Assembly (NCBI RefSeq): GCF_001636055.1
Contig: NZ_CP011789.1
Span: 5,146,001-5,210,000 of the forward strand
Origin: Pseudomonas putida
Lineage (GTDB): Bacteria > Pseudomonadota > Gammaproteobacteria > Pseudomonadales > Pseudomonadaceae
DNA length: 64,000 nt
Direction: 5' to 3'
Below, piece after piece: positions 49,492 to 58,392 of this stretch (the stretch's first letter is position 1; each line of letters begins with the position of its first letter). The notes beneath the pieces were generated by a model. That model made no database searches. It was given only the letters and a program-made list of their open reading frames with translations, and was not told the origin of the DNA. A program made the position numbers and the translations under genes.

Positions 49492-50999
49492 GGCAACGTC
49501 CAGGGTTTGGGCTGCGGCTTGGTCACCACATAACCCTGGTCGCCGATGAGGTAGATGCTGTACAGGCGGTTGTCCACTACCGGTGTGCCGCCGCGGGCCA
49601 GCAGGTCATCGGCGCGCCAGGTCGGCGCCGGGCTCTGGTTGGCGGTGCTGTTGATATAGAACTGGCCGATACCGACGCGCGCCATCATCTCCGGCAAGAG
49701 TACGAAGTCCGAACTGCGGATGAACTTGAGCAACGGTGCCCGGGCCTGCGCGCCAGCGGCAGCAGGTAACCAACCCTCGGCCTGGTTGCGTTCGAGCAAG
49801 TAATAGGCGCGGGCCTTGTCCAACGCGGGGTGGCTGAGGATGTCCTGACCGATGTACTGACCGATCGCCGCGAACTGCGCCTTCTGCGCCTCCAGCAGAC
49901 GGCCATGGGCGTAGGCCAGCGCCAGCATCGACAACAGCGGCAGGCAGAGAATCAGCGCGCGATCAGGCGCGCGGTCACCCAGCCCGCGCCTGGCCAGGTA
50001 GAGCAGTAGCACCAGCACGCAGGCAAAGCCCATCAGGGTGCGTGCGCCATGAATGAAATAGTCGAATGCCAGCATCACGCCGCTGGTCATCACCACCAGC
50101 ACCAGCACCGCCAGCAGCAGGCCGGCGACGCGCACGAGCAGGCCTGGCAGGCCGTGCTGCCGATGGATACCTCGACCATCGCGCCACAGCCCAGCGGCGG
50201 CCAGCAGCGCCAGCCCCACCGCCAGGACCAGGTTGCCGGGCGTCAGCAGCAGGGCAATATGCTCGAACGCCGTGCCCAGGCGCGTTATCACTTCGCCTGG
50301 CAGCGCAGCATCCACTGCCAGCATGGTCAAACGCTGCTCGGACATCCACGGCATCGCCACCAACAGATACACCAGCGCGCCCAACAGCATCTGCACCACA
50401 CGCAAGGTCACCACCTTGCCCAGCCGGGCCAGCGGATCGCCGCGCAACAGGCCGCGCACCGCGTCGATGCAACACAAGCCGATGAATACATTCAGCGTCA
50501 CCTGGTAGAAACCCAGGCCGCAGGCAATCAAGACGGTGCCGGCGAACAACCGGCGTGGATCGAGGCTCACCGCCAGGATCATCGCCGCCAGACCCAGTGC
50601 CATGGCGGGCCCGTCGTACTGGTATGACAGGTTCTGCAGGAAGAACGGGCTGTACCACAGCGGCAACACCACGAGCAGGTCGGTCGGGCGCGGCTGGCCG
50701 AAGTAGTGAATGGCCAGACGCGCCAGGGCATAGGCCGCCACTGGCAGGCTCAACAGCAGCGGCAAGGGGAACAGGTTGATCGCCCCGCCGGCGAAGCTCA
50801 GCCCTGCATGCAGCCACTGGGTGAGCAGGCGCCCTTCGGCGGTCCAGTTCCCCGTGGCGGTCTGCGCGCGCCAGACATCGTCGAGGTACATCGAGTCGGC
50901 GAGAATCAGCGGCAGCACATGCAGGGCAAGTGCGAGCAGGCAGAGCAGGTGCGCCTGGCGCGGTGTCAGGGGGCGGTTCCACGGCTGGGCTGTCGGCAT
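49488..50999 (-). CDS. Large membrane glucosyltransferase (GtrC/GtrII-like)
   Basis: A 503-residue polytopic protein with about 10-12 membrane helices. The region around ADSMYLDDVWRAQTATGNW (residues about 35-55), in a periplasmic loop, contains the acidic LDD typical of GT-C folds that use polyprenyl-phosphate sugars. With GtrA and GtrB homologues downstream it is the expected serotype-type transferase that attaches the sugar to a cell-surface glycan such as O-antigen. Family name is by architecture (glucosyltransferase II type), and the acceptor is unknown. It is first in the operon. Confidence 0.8.
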   Translation of the reverse strand: MPTAQPWNRPLTPRQAHLLCLLALALHVLPLILADSMYLDDVWRAQTATGNWTAEGRLLTQWLHAGLSFAGGAINLFPLPLLLSLPVAAYALARLAIHYFGQPRPTDLLVVLPLWYSPFFLQNLSYQYDGPAMALGLAAMILAVSLDPRRLFAGTVLIACGLGFYQVTLNVFIGLCCIDAVRGLLRGDPLARLGKVVTLRVVQMLLGALVYLLVAMPWMSEQRLTMLAVDAALPGEVITRLGTAFEHIALLLTPGNLVLAVGLALLAAAGLWRDGRGIHRQHGLPGLLVRVAGLLLAVLVLVVMTSGVMLAFDYFIHGARTLMGFACVLVLLLYLARRGLGDRAPDRALILCLPLLSMLALAYAHGRLLEAQKAQFAAIGQYIGQDILSHPALDKARAYYLLERNQAEGWLPAAAGAQARAPLLKFIRSSDFVLLPEMMARVGIGQFYINSTANQSPAPTWRADDLLARGGTPVVDNRLYSIYLIGDQGYVVTKPQPKPWTLP

Positions 51000-51083
51000 G
51001 GCCTACCTTGCAGGATCAAGGGGTTTGGCCAAGTGTAGACAGCGCAGCGCCAGCGTCTTCTGCAACGGTGTCGGGCACAGGCC

Positions 51084-51989
51084 TCACTTCATGGCCAACG
51101 CTGCCTGGGTGGCCTTGGCAACCCGGGGCTTGCGAAACACCAGCACATTACCGGCCATCACGGCGACCAGCCCCAGCAATGCCGGTGCCGTCCACTGATA
51201 GCCTTCGGCGAATGCCGACACGTTCAGCGCTACCAGCGGGAACAGCACCGTGCAATACGCCGCCCGCTCCGGGCCCATGCGCCCGACGAGGGTAAGGTAG
51301 GCGGTAAAGCCAATCACTGAACCTGGAATCACCAGGTACAGCAGCGAACCGATATAGCGGGTGTTCCACTCCATGGCGAAGGGCACGCCATTGACCAGGC
51401 AATACAACCCCAGCAGGGTCGCACCGTACACCATCCCCCAGGCGTTGGTGGTCATCGGCTTGAGGCCCGCCTTCTGTTGCAGGCTGGAAAGCATGTTGCC
51501 GGCCGAGAAGCACAGGGTACCCAGCAACGCGAGGCCCAGGCCGACCAGGGTTTCACGGCTGGCGGCGTGTCCGGACAGCTCGGGCCAGAACAGCAGGCCC
51601 AACCCCAGCAAGCCCATGGCGCCACCGCCCAGCACGTTGGCGGCGATCTTCTGGCCGAAGAAGATCCGCGCGTTGAGCGCGTTCCACAGGGTCGCGGTGG
51701 AGAACACCACGGCGATCAGGCCGCTGGCGATCCACTGGCTGGCGGTGAGGAAGCACATGAAGTTGACACAGAACAGGCAAAGCCCCTGGGCCAGGCAGAT
51801 CAGGTGCCCACGCCGATTCATCGGTTGCAGGCGACGGGTCAGCAGCAGGACCGCGAACAGGATCAGACCTGCCAGGGCAAAGCGGTAGACGATCGATACC
51901 GGGATCTCGACCACACCCAATTGCAGCTTCAGGGCGATCCAGGTGGTGCCCCAGATCAGGACGGTAAGCAAATAGAGCGACAGATTCAT
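51084..51989 (-). CDS. DMT-superfamily (EamA) transporter
   Basis: A 301-residue inner-membrane transporter with ten predicted helices in two EamA repeats. The opening MNLSLYLLTVLIWGTTWIAL is typical for the family. The ATG at 51989 is used because the upstream in-frame extension is arginine-rich and runs into a REP-like hairpin. EamA exporters move amino acids, metabolites or drugs; nothing here fixes the substrate. It is divergent from the AraC-type gene, which is a plausible regulator, with 196 bases between. Confidence 0.9.
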   Translation of the reverse strand: MNLSLYLLTVLIWGTTWIALKLQLGVVEIPVSIVYRFALAGLILFAVLLLTRRLQPMNRRGHLICLAQGLCLFCVNFMCFLTASQWIASGLIAVVFSTATLWNALNARIFFGQKIAANVLGGGAMGLLGLGLLFWPELSGHAASRETLVGLGLALLGTLCFSAGNMLSSLQQKAGLKPMTTNAWGMVYGATLLGLYCLVNGVPFAMEWNTRYIGSLLYLVIPGSVIGFTAYLTLVGRMGPERAAYCTVLFPLVALNVSAFAEGYQWTAPALLGLVAVMAGNVLVFRKPRVAKATQAALAMK

Positions 51990-52024
51990 GGGCGGGGTCC
52001 TTGGGTCTGGCGGCGGTCTGCGGA

Positions 52025-52069
52025 AGCGGCGGTGGCAGCGGGCTTGCCCGCGAAGAACCCACCGCCGCT
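52025..52069. repeat. REP core framed by an 11-bp inverted repeat
   Basis: AGCGGCGGTGG and CCACCGCCGCT enclose a REP core (AGCGGGCTTGCCCGCGAAGA). The framing repeat is specific to this copy. It lies between the divergent DMT and AraC genes, so it sits within the shared promoter region. Confidence 0.7.
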
Positions 52070-52185
52070 CACGAAGTCTGTCCCCCTCGCCCCGCCCCGC
52101 GCTTGCACAAACTTGCGCTTTTCCGTCGGCAACCACTCCCCTTGCGCTCGCGCCGCAGTACGATAGCCCTCCAGAGGAATCGCCC

Positions 52186-53079
52186 ATGCCGCCACTTCAT
52201 CAGTTGCAAGTCTTCAACGCCATGCACAGCTCGCCCAACGCCCGCCTGGAAGCCAGCGCGCAAATGGGCGAGGGCCTGGCCGCAGCCCTGTGGCGCAACC
52301 GTGACGATGCGCGTGACTACCTCGCCCCCAGCCACCATACCCTGTCGTGCTACATCGCCGACGGCACCGGCACCTTCCGCCGCCAGCGCCCGGGCGACAA
52401 GGGCGCGCCGAACAAACTGTGCATCATGCCCGCCGGTCACGAGTCCAACTGGGTGGTCAACGGCACCATCCGCCTGGCGCACCTGTACATCAGCGAAGAA
52501 CAGTTCGCCCTCGGCTGCATTCGCCTGCTCGACCGCGAGCCACGGGAAATGCAGCTGCACGAAGCCACCTTCCTCGACGACCCACAGCAGGCCCTGCGCT
52601 TTCACCAACTGATCGGGCTTGACTGGAACGAACCTGCCGAGCGCCTGCTGGCCAGCAGCCTGGCCCACGCCATCATCGACCATGCCGTGCTGGGCCAGGC
52701 CGGCCTGCGCCAGGGGCTACGGCTCAAGGGCGGGCTGGCGCCGCACCAGCGTCGGCATCTGGTGGACTACATCGAGGCCAATCTCGACCAGCCGCTTTCA
52801 CTGAATGAACTGGCGCTGCGCTGCAATCTGTCCGAGTACCACTTCGCCCGGATGTTCCGCGCAAGCTTCGGCCTGCCGCCACACCAGTACCTGCTGGCGC
52901 GCCGACTGCACCAGGCGTGCCGGTTGCTGCGCCAGGGCGACCTGCCGCTGGGGCAGGTGGCATTGCTGTGCGGGTTTGCCAGTGCCAGCCATTTCAGCAA
53001 TCGCTTCAGGCAGGCGATGGGCGCAACGCCCGGGGAGTATCGTGCTGCGTTGGGCAGAATAGAACTTGCGAGCCGATAA
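52186..53079 (+). CDS. AraC-family transcriptional regulator
   Basis: A 297-residue regulator with an N-terminal cupin-like sensing domain (about 25-180; note KLCIMPAGHESNW) and a C-terminal AraC double helix-turn-helix (about 195-295, with LSLNELALRCNLSEYHFARM and LGQVALLCGFASASHFSNRF). The ATG at 52186 has AGAGGA upstream; a second in-frame ATG eleven codons on (MHSSPNA) is possible. The neighbour transcribed away from it, the DMT exporter, is the likely target. Confidence 0.9.
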   Translation: MPPLHQLQVFNAMHSSPNARLEASAQMGEGLAAALWRNRDDARDYLAPSHHTLSCYIADGTGTFRRQRPGDKGAPNKLCIMPAGHESNWVVNGTIRLAHLYISEEQFALGCIRLLDREPREMQLHEATFLDDPQQALRFHQLIGLDWNEPAERLLASSLAHAIIDHAVLGQAGLRQGLRLKGGLAPHQRRHLVDYIEANLDQPLSLNELALRCNLSEYHFARMFRASFGLPPHQYLLARRLHQACRLLRQGDLPLGQVALLCGFASASHFSNRFRQAMGATPGEYRAALGRIELASR

Positions 53080-53189
53080 ACCTTCGCCTGGGTACCTGAT
53101 AATTCTGCTAGTTGTGGGCTCCTGATCATGTGTCTAGTTTCAGCAGGCACCTATCGCCCTTCACTGAATCTATCGCCCAGGAGAAAACA

Positions 53190-53639
53190 ATGGAAAAAAT
53201 CACAGAACTACCCGACAAATCTTATGGTTCATCTGCGCCGGATACATCGCAGGAACCTTACTTTAATCTGAGGTGGTATGGCTTCGAGAGCGAACATACC
53301 TCCGAGACCTCGAATGCCAAGATTGATTATGAGTTCTTCGCAGGCTTCACTCAGATCATAGCGCGTATGGCCCTCTCGCTTGACCGGGTCGTTCTGAATG
53401 TTCCCAATGGTTCCAAAGATGGGAGTTACCCTTTTGTCACCCTGGATGAACATCAAGGCGGGAAAGTCGGCATCATCCCCGGAATCATCCTGGGAGGAAC
53501 CGCCCTCCGTTCAATAAAAGGTGTTGTCGATCTGAACAACATCGACGGAAGGTGCATCGTCAGCCTCTCTGGAACGGCAGACGGGTTCATCCTCAGAAAA
53601 GGGTATTTCAACTTCCCTTACCCGCGTGAACCACGTTGA
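53190..53639 (+). CDS. Orphan low-GC protein of unknown function
   Basis: A 149-residue soluble protein with no signal peptide or membrane helix that I can see. I do not recognise any family. The ATG at 53190 is supported by AGGAG, 7 bases upstream. Base composition is plainly lower in GC than the neighbours, with frequent AAA, AAT, GAT and TCT codons that are rare in adjacent genes, which points to recent transfer. The C-terminal half has alternating hydrophobic/polar segments (GGKVGIIPGIILGGTALRSI) that suggest beta structure. It lies alone between the AraC gene and the convergent TonB receptor gene. Confidence 0.7.
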   Translation: MEKITELPDKSYGSSAPDTSQEPYFNLRWYGFESEHTSETSNAKIDYEFFAGFTQIIARMALSLDRVVLNVPNGSKDGSYPFVTLDEHQGGKVGIIPGIILGGTALRSIKGVVDLNNIDGRCIVSLSGTADGFILRKGYFNFPYPREPR

Positions 53640-53699
53640 TGACTGAGTATATTGAAAGCACTCTAGTTCGCCATTGAAGTAGAGTGCTGCTGACCTGCC

Positions 53700-56093
53700 T
53701 CAGAACTCCAACGTACTCGATACACTCACCTGCCGTGCGTCGCCAATAGCCACGAAGTACCGGTTCACCGCCGAGCTGTAGTACACCTTGTCGAACAGGT
53801 TCTTCACGTTCAACTGCAAACGCACCTTGTGCGCATCCAGCTTGGTCTCGTAGCTGGCGTAGGCGTCGGCCACGGTGTAGGCCGGCAGGTCGAAATCGTT
53901 GGTCGGGTTACCTGCCCGCTCACCGACATAACGCGCACCGGCTCCCAAACGTAGACGATCACCACCGAACAGGCTGCCGTAGTCGTACACCGCCGACAGC
54001 GAGCCGGTATGGCGCGCCACGTTCTGCAGGCGATTACCCTTGAGGGCCGGGTCCTTGGTCACTTCGGCGTCGGTGAAGGCATAGCTGCCGATCAGGCTCC
54101 AGCGTTCGCTGAGCTGGCCGCTCAGGTCCAGTTCGACGCCACGCGAGCTGACTTCGCCAGCATTGCTGTACAGGGTTTCGCCGGTGCGGGTGTCGAAGTT
54201 GGCCACCAGGACATTGCGCTTGGTGATGTCGAACAGCGCCAGGGTGCCGGTGATCTGCCCGGGAATGTCGAGCTTGGCCCCCAGTTCCCAGGCCTTGCCC
54301 TCCTCCGGGGCGATGGAGGAATCGAGCACCAGCCCGCCGCTCAGCGGGGCGATGCTGGAGTTGGGCTTGAACGACTCACTGTAGCTGCCATAGAACGACA
54401 GTTGCTCGTCGACCTTGTAGACCAGCCCGGCATGCGGGGTCCAGGCGCGGTCGCTGGTGTCGGTGTTGGTGGTGAAGGGTCGGCCGCGACCGGCGAGCTG
54501 GTCGTACTGTTGCAGGCGCACACCGGCCACGGCGATCCAGTGCTCGTCCAGGTGCACGGCGTCCTGGAAGAACAGCGAGTCGGTGCGCAGCTTGTCGGTC
54601 TGGTCGCTGTCGCTGGCACGCACGGTGCTGCCTTCAGGCTCCTGGCCGTAGACCGGGTTGAGGTAGCTGAAGGTCGAACGGCTGGCCTGGCGGATCAGGT
54701 CGGCGCGATAGACCTTGCGGTCTTCATGGTCGAAGCCCAGCAGCAGGTCATGTTGCATCCCGCCCAGTTGCACATTGCCGTTCAGGCTCAGGGTGGCGAA
54801 CTGGTCGCGGCTCATGGCGCCGTGGGTGCCGTCGATGCTGCGGGTCAGGGTGCCACGGGCCTCGTTGACGCCGGTCACCCGCACCTGGCTGGCGTCGTAG
54901 GTTTCACGGTTGAAGCTGTAGCCGAAGTGCAGTTTCCAGTCGTCCGCCAACTGGTGATCGACTTCAAGGCGATACAGGTCCGAGCGGCCTTCCATGTCGT
55001 TGAACGGCTCGTCCAGGCGGCGAGTGGCCGGGATATCCAGCGGGTGATTGGTGCGGTTGCTGATCGCCGTGCCACGGTCGAACGGATACAGGAACTCGCG
55101 GTGCTCATACGCCAGCAGCACCTGGGTGTCCTCGCCAAACCAGGCCAGCGACGGCGCCACCAGCGACTCGCGGTGCACGCCGTAGTTGCGCCAGTAGTCT
55201 TCATCTTCATGATCGACGATCAAGCGATACGCCAGGTTGCTGTCGCCCAGTGCACCGGTGCTGTCGAAACTGCCACCGCTGCCATTCTTGCCGCTGCCGT
55301 AGGTCGAGCCGCGCAGGGTCAGGGCGTTGTATTGCTCGAGCTGCGGACGCTTGCTGACCACGTTGATGACCCCGCCCGGATCCTGGATACCGTACAGCAG
55401 CGACGCCGGCCCCTTGAGCACTTCAACGCGTTCGGTGGTGGCGTTGAGGCTGCGACCCTGCACGATCGGCATGCCGTCGCGCATGATCGAACCGTCGCGG
55501 TTGTCGCCAAAGCCGCGCTTCATCACCGTGTCGGAGGTGCCGCCAAAGTTGTTGCCCTGGGTGATACCGCTGACGTTGGCCAGGGCATCATCGAGGTTGC
55601 GCGGCGCCTGGTCGCGCAACACCTGGGCCGGAACCACGTTGATTGCGTGCGGCGTTTCCAGGTTCGTCCCCTGGCCGCGCATGATCGAGGGGCTGGCCAG
55701 TGGCTGGTAGCTGAAGCTGTCCATCTGCGAGGTCACGGTGGTGGCCTGCAGGTTCAAGGCGCCGGACGTGTCGAGAGGTTCCAGGGTCAGGGTGCGCGCA
55801 TCGACGCGGCGCCAGGCCAGACCGGATTGGCCAAGCAGTTGCTGCAAGGCCTGCTCGGCGCTGAACGAGCCGTTGAGCGCCGGCGCCTGCTGGCTGGGAA
55901 GCTCGAAGGTGTACACCACGCTTTGCCCGGTAGTGCGGCTGAAGGCGTTGAGGGCCTGGGCCAGTGGTTGGCCGGGCTGGGCGAAGGTATACACCTGAAC
56001 CTGCTCGGCGGCGCGAGCCAAGGGTGCCAGCGCCACTGCGGACAGGGCACAGAGACCAAACCAGAGAGGGACGCAACGCGGGGTGAACTTCAT
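53700..56093 (-). CDS. TonB-dependent siderophore receptor with N-terminal signalling (STN) domain
   Basis: A 797-residue outer-membrane receptor. After a signal peptide (cleavage near ARAAEQ), residues about 35-105 form an STN/secretin-like signalling domain, then the plug (ETPHAINVVPAQVL to VISG-type segment, VEVLKGPASLLYG, GGVINVVSKRP) and a 22-strand barrel ending in Phe (STLEF). The STN domain is used by FpvA/FecA-type transducers to signal through an anti-sigma factor, but no sigma/anti-sigma pair is adjacent here. Ferric hydroxamate or pyoverdine-type siderophores are likely ligands; the exact one cannot be told. A weak Fur-like site lies upstream. Confidence 0.92.
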   Translation of the reverse strand: MKFTPRCVPLWFGLCALSAVALAPLARAAEQVQVYTFAQPGQPLAQALNAFSRTTGQSVVYTFELPSQQAPALNGSFSAEQALQQLLGQSGLAWRRVDARTLTLEPLDTSGALNLQATTVTSQMDSFSYQPLASPSIMRGQGTNLETPHAINVVPAQVLRDQAPRNLDDALANVSGITQGNNFGGTSDTVMKRGFGDNRDGSIMRDGMPIVQGRSLNATTERVEVLKGPASLLYGIQDPGGVINVVSKRPQLEQYNALTLRGSTYGSGKNGSGGSFDSTGALGDSNLAYRLIVDHEDEDYWRNYGVHRESLVAPSLAWFGEDTQVLLAYEHREFLYPFDRGTAISNRTNHPLDIPATRRLDEPFNDMEGRSDLYRLEVDHQLADDWKLHFGYSFNRETYDASQVRVTGVNEARGTLTRSIDGTHGAMSRDQFATLSLNGNVQLGGMQHDLLLGFDHEDRKVYRADLIRQASRSTFSYLNPVYGQEPEGSTVRASDSDQTDKLRTDSLFFQDAVHLDEHWIAVAGVRLQQYDQLAGRGRPFTTNTDTSDRAWTPHAGLVYKVDEQLSFYGSYSESFKPNSSIAPLSGGLVLDSSIAPEEGKAWELGAKLDIPGQITGTLALFDITKRNVLVANFDTRTGETLYSNAGEVSSRGVELDLSGQLSERWSLIGSYAFTDAEVTKDPALKGNRLQNVARHTGSLSAVYDYGSLFGGDRLRLGAGARYVGERAGNPTNDFDLPAYTVADAYASYETKLDAHKVRLQLNVKNLFDKVYYSSAVNRYFVAIGDARQVSVSSTLEF

Positions 56094-56120
56094 GGACGCT
56101 GACCTGTGAGAGACCGGATT

Positions 56121-56140
56121 TATTGCGAATGAATCGCACT
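56121..56140 (-). promoter_or_regulatory. Possible Fur box upstream of the TonB receptor
   Basis: On the minus strand, GTGCGATTCATTCGCAATAA resembles the right half of Pseudomonas Fur boxes (ATCATTCGCA), but the left half is poor. It lies about 30-50 bases upstream of the receptor start, where a Fur box would be expected. Confidence 0.3.
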
Positions 56141-56223
56141 TTCACTCACTACACGGATGCCGCGCCGGGTTACCTCACCCCCCCGTGAAAAAAAATTGCG
56201 CACACCACCCCCGATAACGGCAA

Positions 56224-56277
56224 AAGGCCGCTTCCGGGTATCACGCGCCCATCGGCGCATTACCCGGAAGCGGCCTT
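56224..56277 (-). terminator. Terminator of prfC
   Basis: AAGGCCGCTTCCGGGTA and TACCCGGAAGCGGCCTT form a perfect 17-bp stem with a 20-base loop, 21 bases after the prfC stop. On the minus strand it runs into CCTTTT, a short T tract, as expected for an intrinsic terminator. Confidence 0.85.
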
Positions 56278-56298
56278 GTGCCGCAATCCTGCAGGGGA

Positions 56299-57882
56299 TC
56301 AGTGGTGTTCGCGGGTCGCGCGGAACTGCACGTCAGGCCAGCGCTCTTCCATCAGCGACAGGTTGACCCGGGTCGGTGCCAGATAGGTCAGGTGGCCACC
56401 GCCATCGATGGCGAGGTTCTCCATGGCCTTGTTCTGGAATTCCTCGAGTTTCTTCTTGTCGTCGCAGGCAATCCAGCGTGCCGACCAGACGGTGATCGGC
56501 TCGTAGGCACACTCGACCTTGTACTCTTCCTTCAGGCGGCTGGCGACCACATCGAACTGCAGCACACCGACCGCACCGAGGATGATGTCGTTGCTGCGCT
56601 CGGGGAAGAACACCTGGGTCGCCCCCTCCTCGGCCAACTGCTGCAGACCCTGGCGCAGCTGCTTGGATTTCAGCGGGTCCTTCAGGCGCACACGACGGAA
56701 CAGTTCCGGGGCGAAGTGCGGGATACCGGTGAAGCCCAGCGCTTCGCCTTCGCTGAAGGTGTCGCCGATCTGGATCGTGCCGTGGTTGTGCAGGCCGATG
56801 ATGTCGCCGGCATATGCCTCTTCGAGCTGTTCACGCTCGGAAGAGAAGAAGGTCAGCGCATCGCCGATGCGCAGGTCCTTGCCCAGGCGCACATGGCGCA
56901 TCTTCATGCCCTTCTCGTACTTGCCCGAGCAGATACGCATGAAGGCGATACGGTCGCGGTGCTTGGGGTCCATGTTCGCCTGGATCTTGAACACGAAACC
57001 GGTGAACTTCTCTTCCACCGGCTCCACGGTGCGCTCGTGCGCCACGCGTGCCAGCGGACGCGGTGCCCAGTCGACGACCGCATCGAGCACATGGTCGACA
57101 CCGAAGTTGCCCAGGGCGGTCCCGAAGAACACAGGCGTGAGCTGGCCGTTGATGAACTCGTCCTGGTTGAACTCGTGGCAGGCGCCCTGCACCAGCTCCA
57201 GTTGCTCGACGAAGCCATCGTACTGGTCGCCCAGATGGGCGCGGGCCTCATCGGAATCCAGCTTCTGGATGATCTTGGCTTCGGTGCGCTCGTGGCCGTG
57301 ACCCGGGGTGTAGACGATGATGTAGTCACCGGTGAGGTGGTACACGCCCTTGAAGTCGCGGTAGCAACCGATCGGCCAGGTGATCGGCGCGGCCTTGATC
57401 TTCAGTACCGCTTCGATTTCGTCGAGCAGTTCGATCGGGTCGCGGATGTCACGGTCGAGTTTGTTGATGAAGCTGACGATGGGCGTGTCGCGCAGGCGGC
57501 ACACGTCCATCAGGGCGATGGTACGCGGCTCTACACCCTTACCGCCGTCCAGCACCATCAGCGCCGAGTCCACGGCGGTCAGGGTACGGTAGGTATCTTC
57601 GGAGAAGTCTTCGTGGCCGGGGGTGTCGAGCAGGTTGATCATGTGCTCGCGGTACGGGAACTGCATCACCGAGGTGGTGATGGAGATGCCACGCTGCTTC
57701 TCCATTTCCATCCAGTCGGAGGTGGCATGGCGGTCGGACTTGCGCGACTTCACGGTCCCCGCGACGGAGATTGCCTTGCCCATCAGCAGGAGCTTCTCGG
57801 TGATGGTGGTCTTACCGGCGTCGGGGTGGGAAATGATTGCGAAAGTGCGGCGCTTCGCGACTTCGGCGGCCTGGTTGGTCAT
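56299..57882 (-). CDS. prfC: Peptide chain release factor 3
   Basis: A 527-residue translational GTPase that removes RF1/RF2 from the ribosome after termination. The G-domain motifs are SHPDAGKT (18-25), DTPGH (86-90) and NKLDR (140-144), followed by the domain II/III region with the [16 protein letters not shown] segment that is diagnostic for RF3. Length matches E. coli PrfC (529 aa). It has its own terminator at the 3' end and is divergent from the betaine ABC operon. Confidence 0.97.
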   Translation of the reverse strand: MTNQAAEVAKRRTFAIISHPDAGKTTITEKLLLMGKAISVAGTVKSRKSDRHATSDWMEMEKQRGISITTSVMQFPYREHMINLLDTPGHEDFSEDTYRTLTAVDSALMVLDGGKGVEPRTIALMDVCRLRDTPIVSFINKLDRDIRDPIELLDEIEAVLKIKAAPITWPIGCYRDFKGVYHLTGDYIIVYTPGHGHERTEAKIIQKLDSDEARAHLGDQYDGFVEQLELVQGACHEFNQDEFINGQLTPVFFGTALGNFGVDHVLDAVVDWAPRPLARVAHERTVEPVEEKFTGFVFKIQANMDPKHRDRIAFMRICSGKYEKGMKMRHVRLGKDLRIGDALTFFSSEREQLEEAYAGDIIGLHNHGTIQIGDTFSEGEALGFTGIPHFAPELFRRVRLKDPLKSKQLRQGLQQLAEEGATQVFFPERSNDIILGAVGVLQFDVVASRLKEEYKVECAYEPITVWSARWIACDDKKKLEEFQNKAMENLAIDGGGHLTYLAPTRVNLSLMEERWPDVQFRATREHH

Positions 57883-58141
57883 GGGAAATCGCCTGACTGG
57901 GGATCGAAAAATGGGGCGATATCATACCTGAACTCGGGCTTGGACCAAAGCCGGCTGCACGAGTGATTGCAGAACCAGCCTCTTCGCGTGGCACGTCCGC
58001 GCCTACCGGTTTGCGATGCCCTGCCAAGAGGCCTGCCCAGTCCCTGTAAATTCGTGGCATCGCCCGAAAACGCTCCAGCTTAGTGTTTTCAACGCCTGCA
58101 GCGCGACAAATCGCATTTTTCACGCGCCTTTATCCTGCTTA

Positions 58142-58160
58142 GCCAGTGATTAACACTGGC
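58142..58160. promoter_or_regulatory. Perfect 7-bp dyad, candidate operator
   Basis: GCCAGTG-ATTAA-CACTGGC is an exact inverted repeat with an AT spacer, in the 510-base gap between divergent prfC and the betaine ABC operon. Its form suits a dimeric repressor or activator. About 20 bases on, GGAACC (58179-58184) resembles an ECF-type -35 but lacks a good -10. Confidence 0.45.
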
Positions 58161-58209
58161 CAAATGCCGCCTCAGATGGGAACCTTTACGCCCTCGGAGA
58201 CGTCCACTC

Positions 58210-58302
58210 CCCTGCAACCCGTTTCGGTTCAGGGCTGGTTTCACCAGCATTCACGAGCCTGACGGGGCTCGACTCATGGCATGAACGCACTGCCTCGCAG
58301 GC
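58210..58302 (+). promoter_or_regulatory. Multi-hairpin leader before the betaine ABC operon
   Basis: Four short hairpins follow in series: CCCTG/CAGGG enclosing AACC-CGTTTC-GGTT (58210-58234), GCTGG-TTTCA-CCAGC (58234-58248), CGAGCC-TGACGG-GGCTCG (58254-58271) and GCCT-CGC-AGGC (58292-58302). The rest of the gap shows no gene. It matches no riboswitch class I know; it could be a leader attenuator or protein-binding RNA. Confidence 0.4.
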
Positions 58303-58392
58303 GTCACGCTGCTACTCGCGAACACACCACCCGCCTCCCGCACGGGCCGGCTACGAAGAAGTGTGTCCGCCGACGACATAAGGAGTCCACCT

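Noticed and set aside
51990..52187. N-terminal extension of the DMT transporter
   Set aside because: The extra 66 residues are arginine/proline-rich, cross a REP-like hairpin and precede a normal first membrane helix with its own ATG.
58210..58302. Known riboswitch upstream of the betaine ABC operon
   Set aside because: I compared from memory with TPP, cobalamin, glycine, SAM, guanidine and fluoride consensus features and found no match, so it is reported only as an unassigned structured leader.
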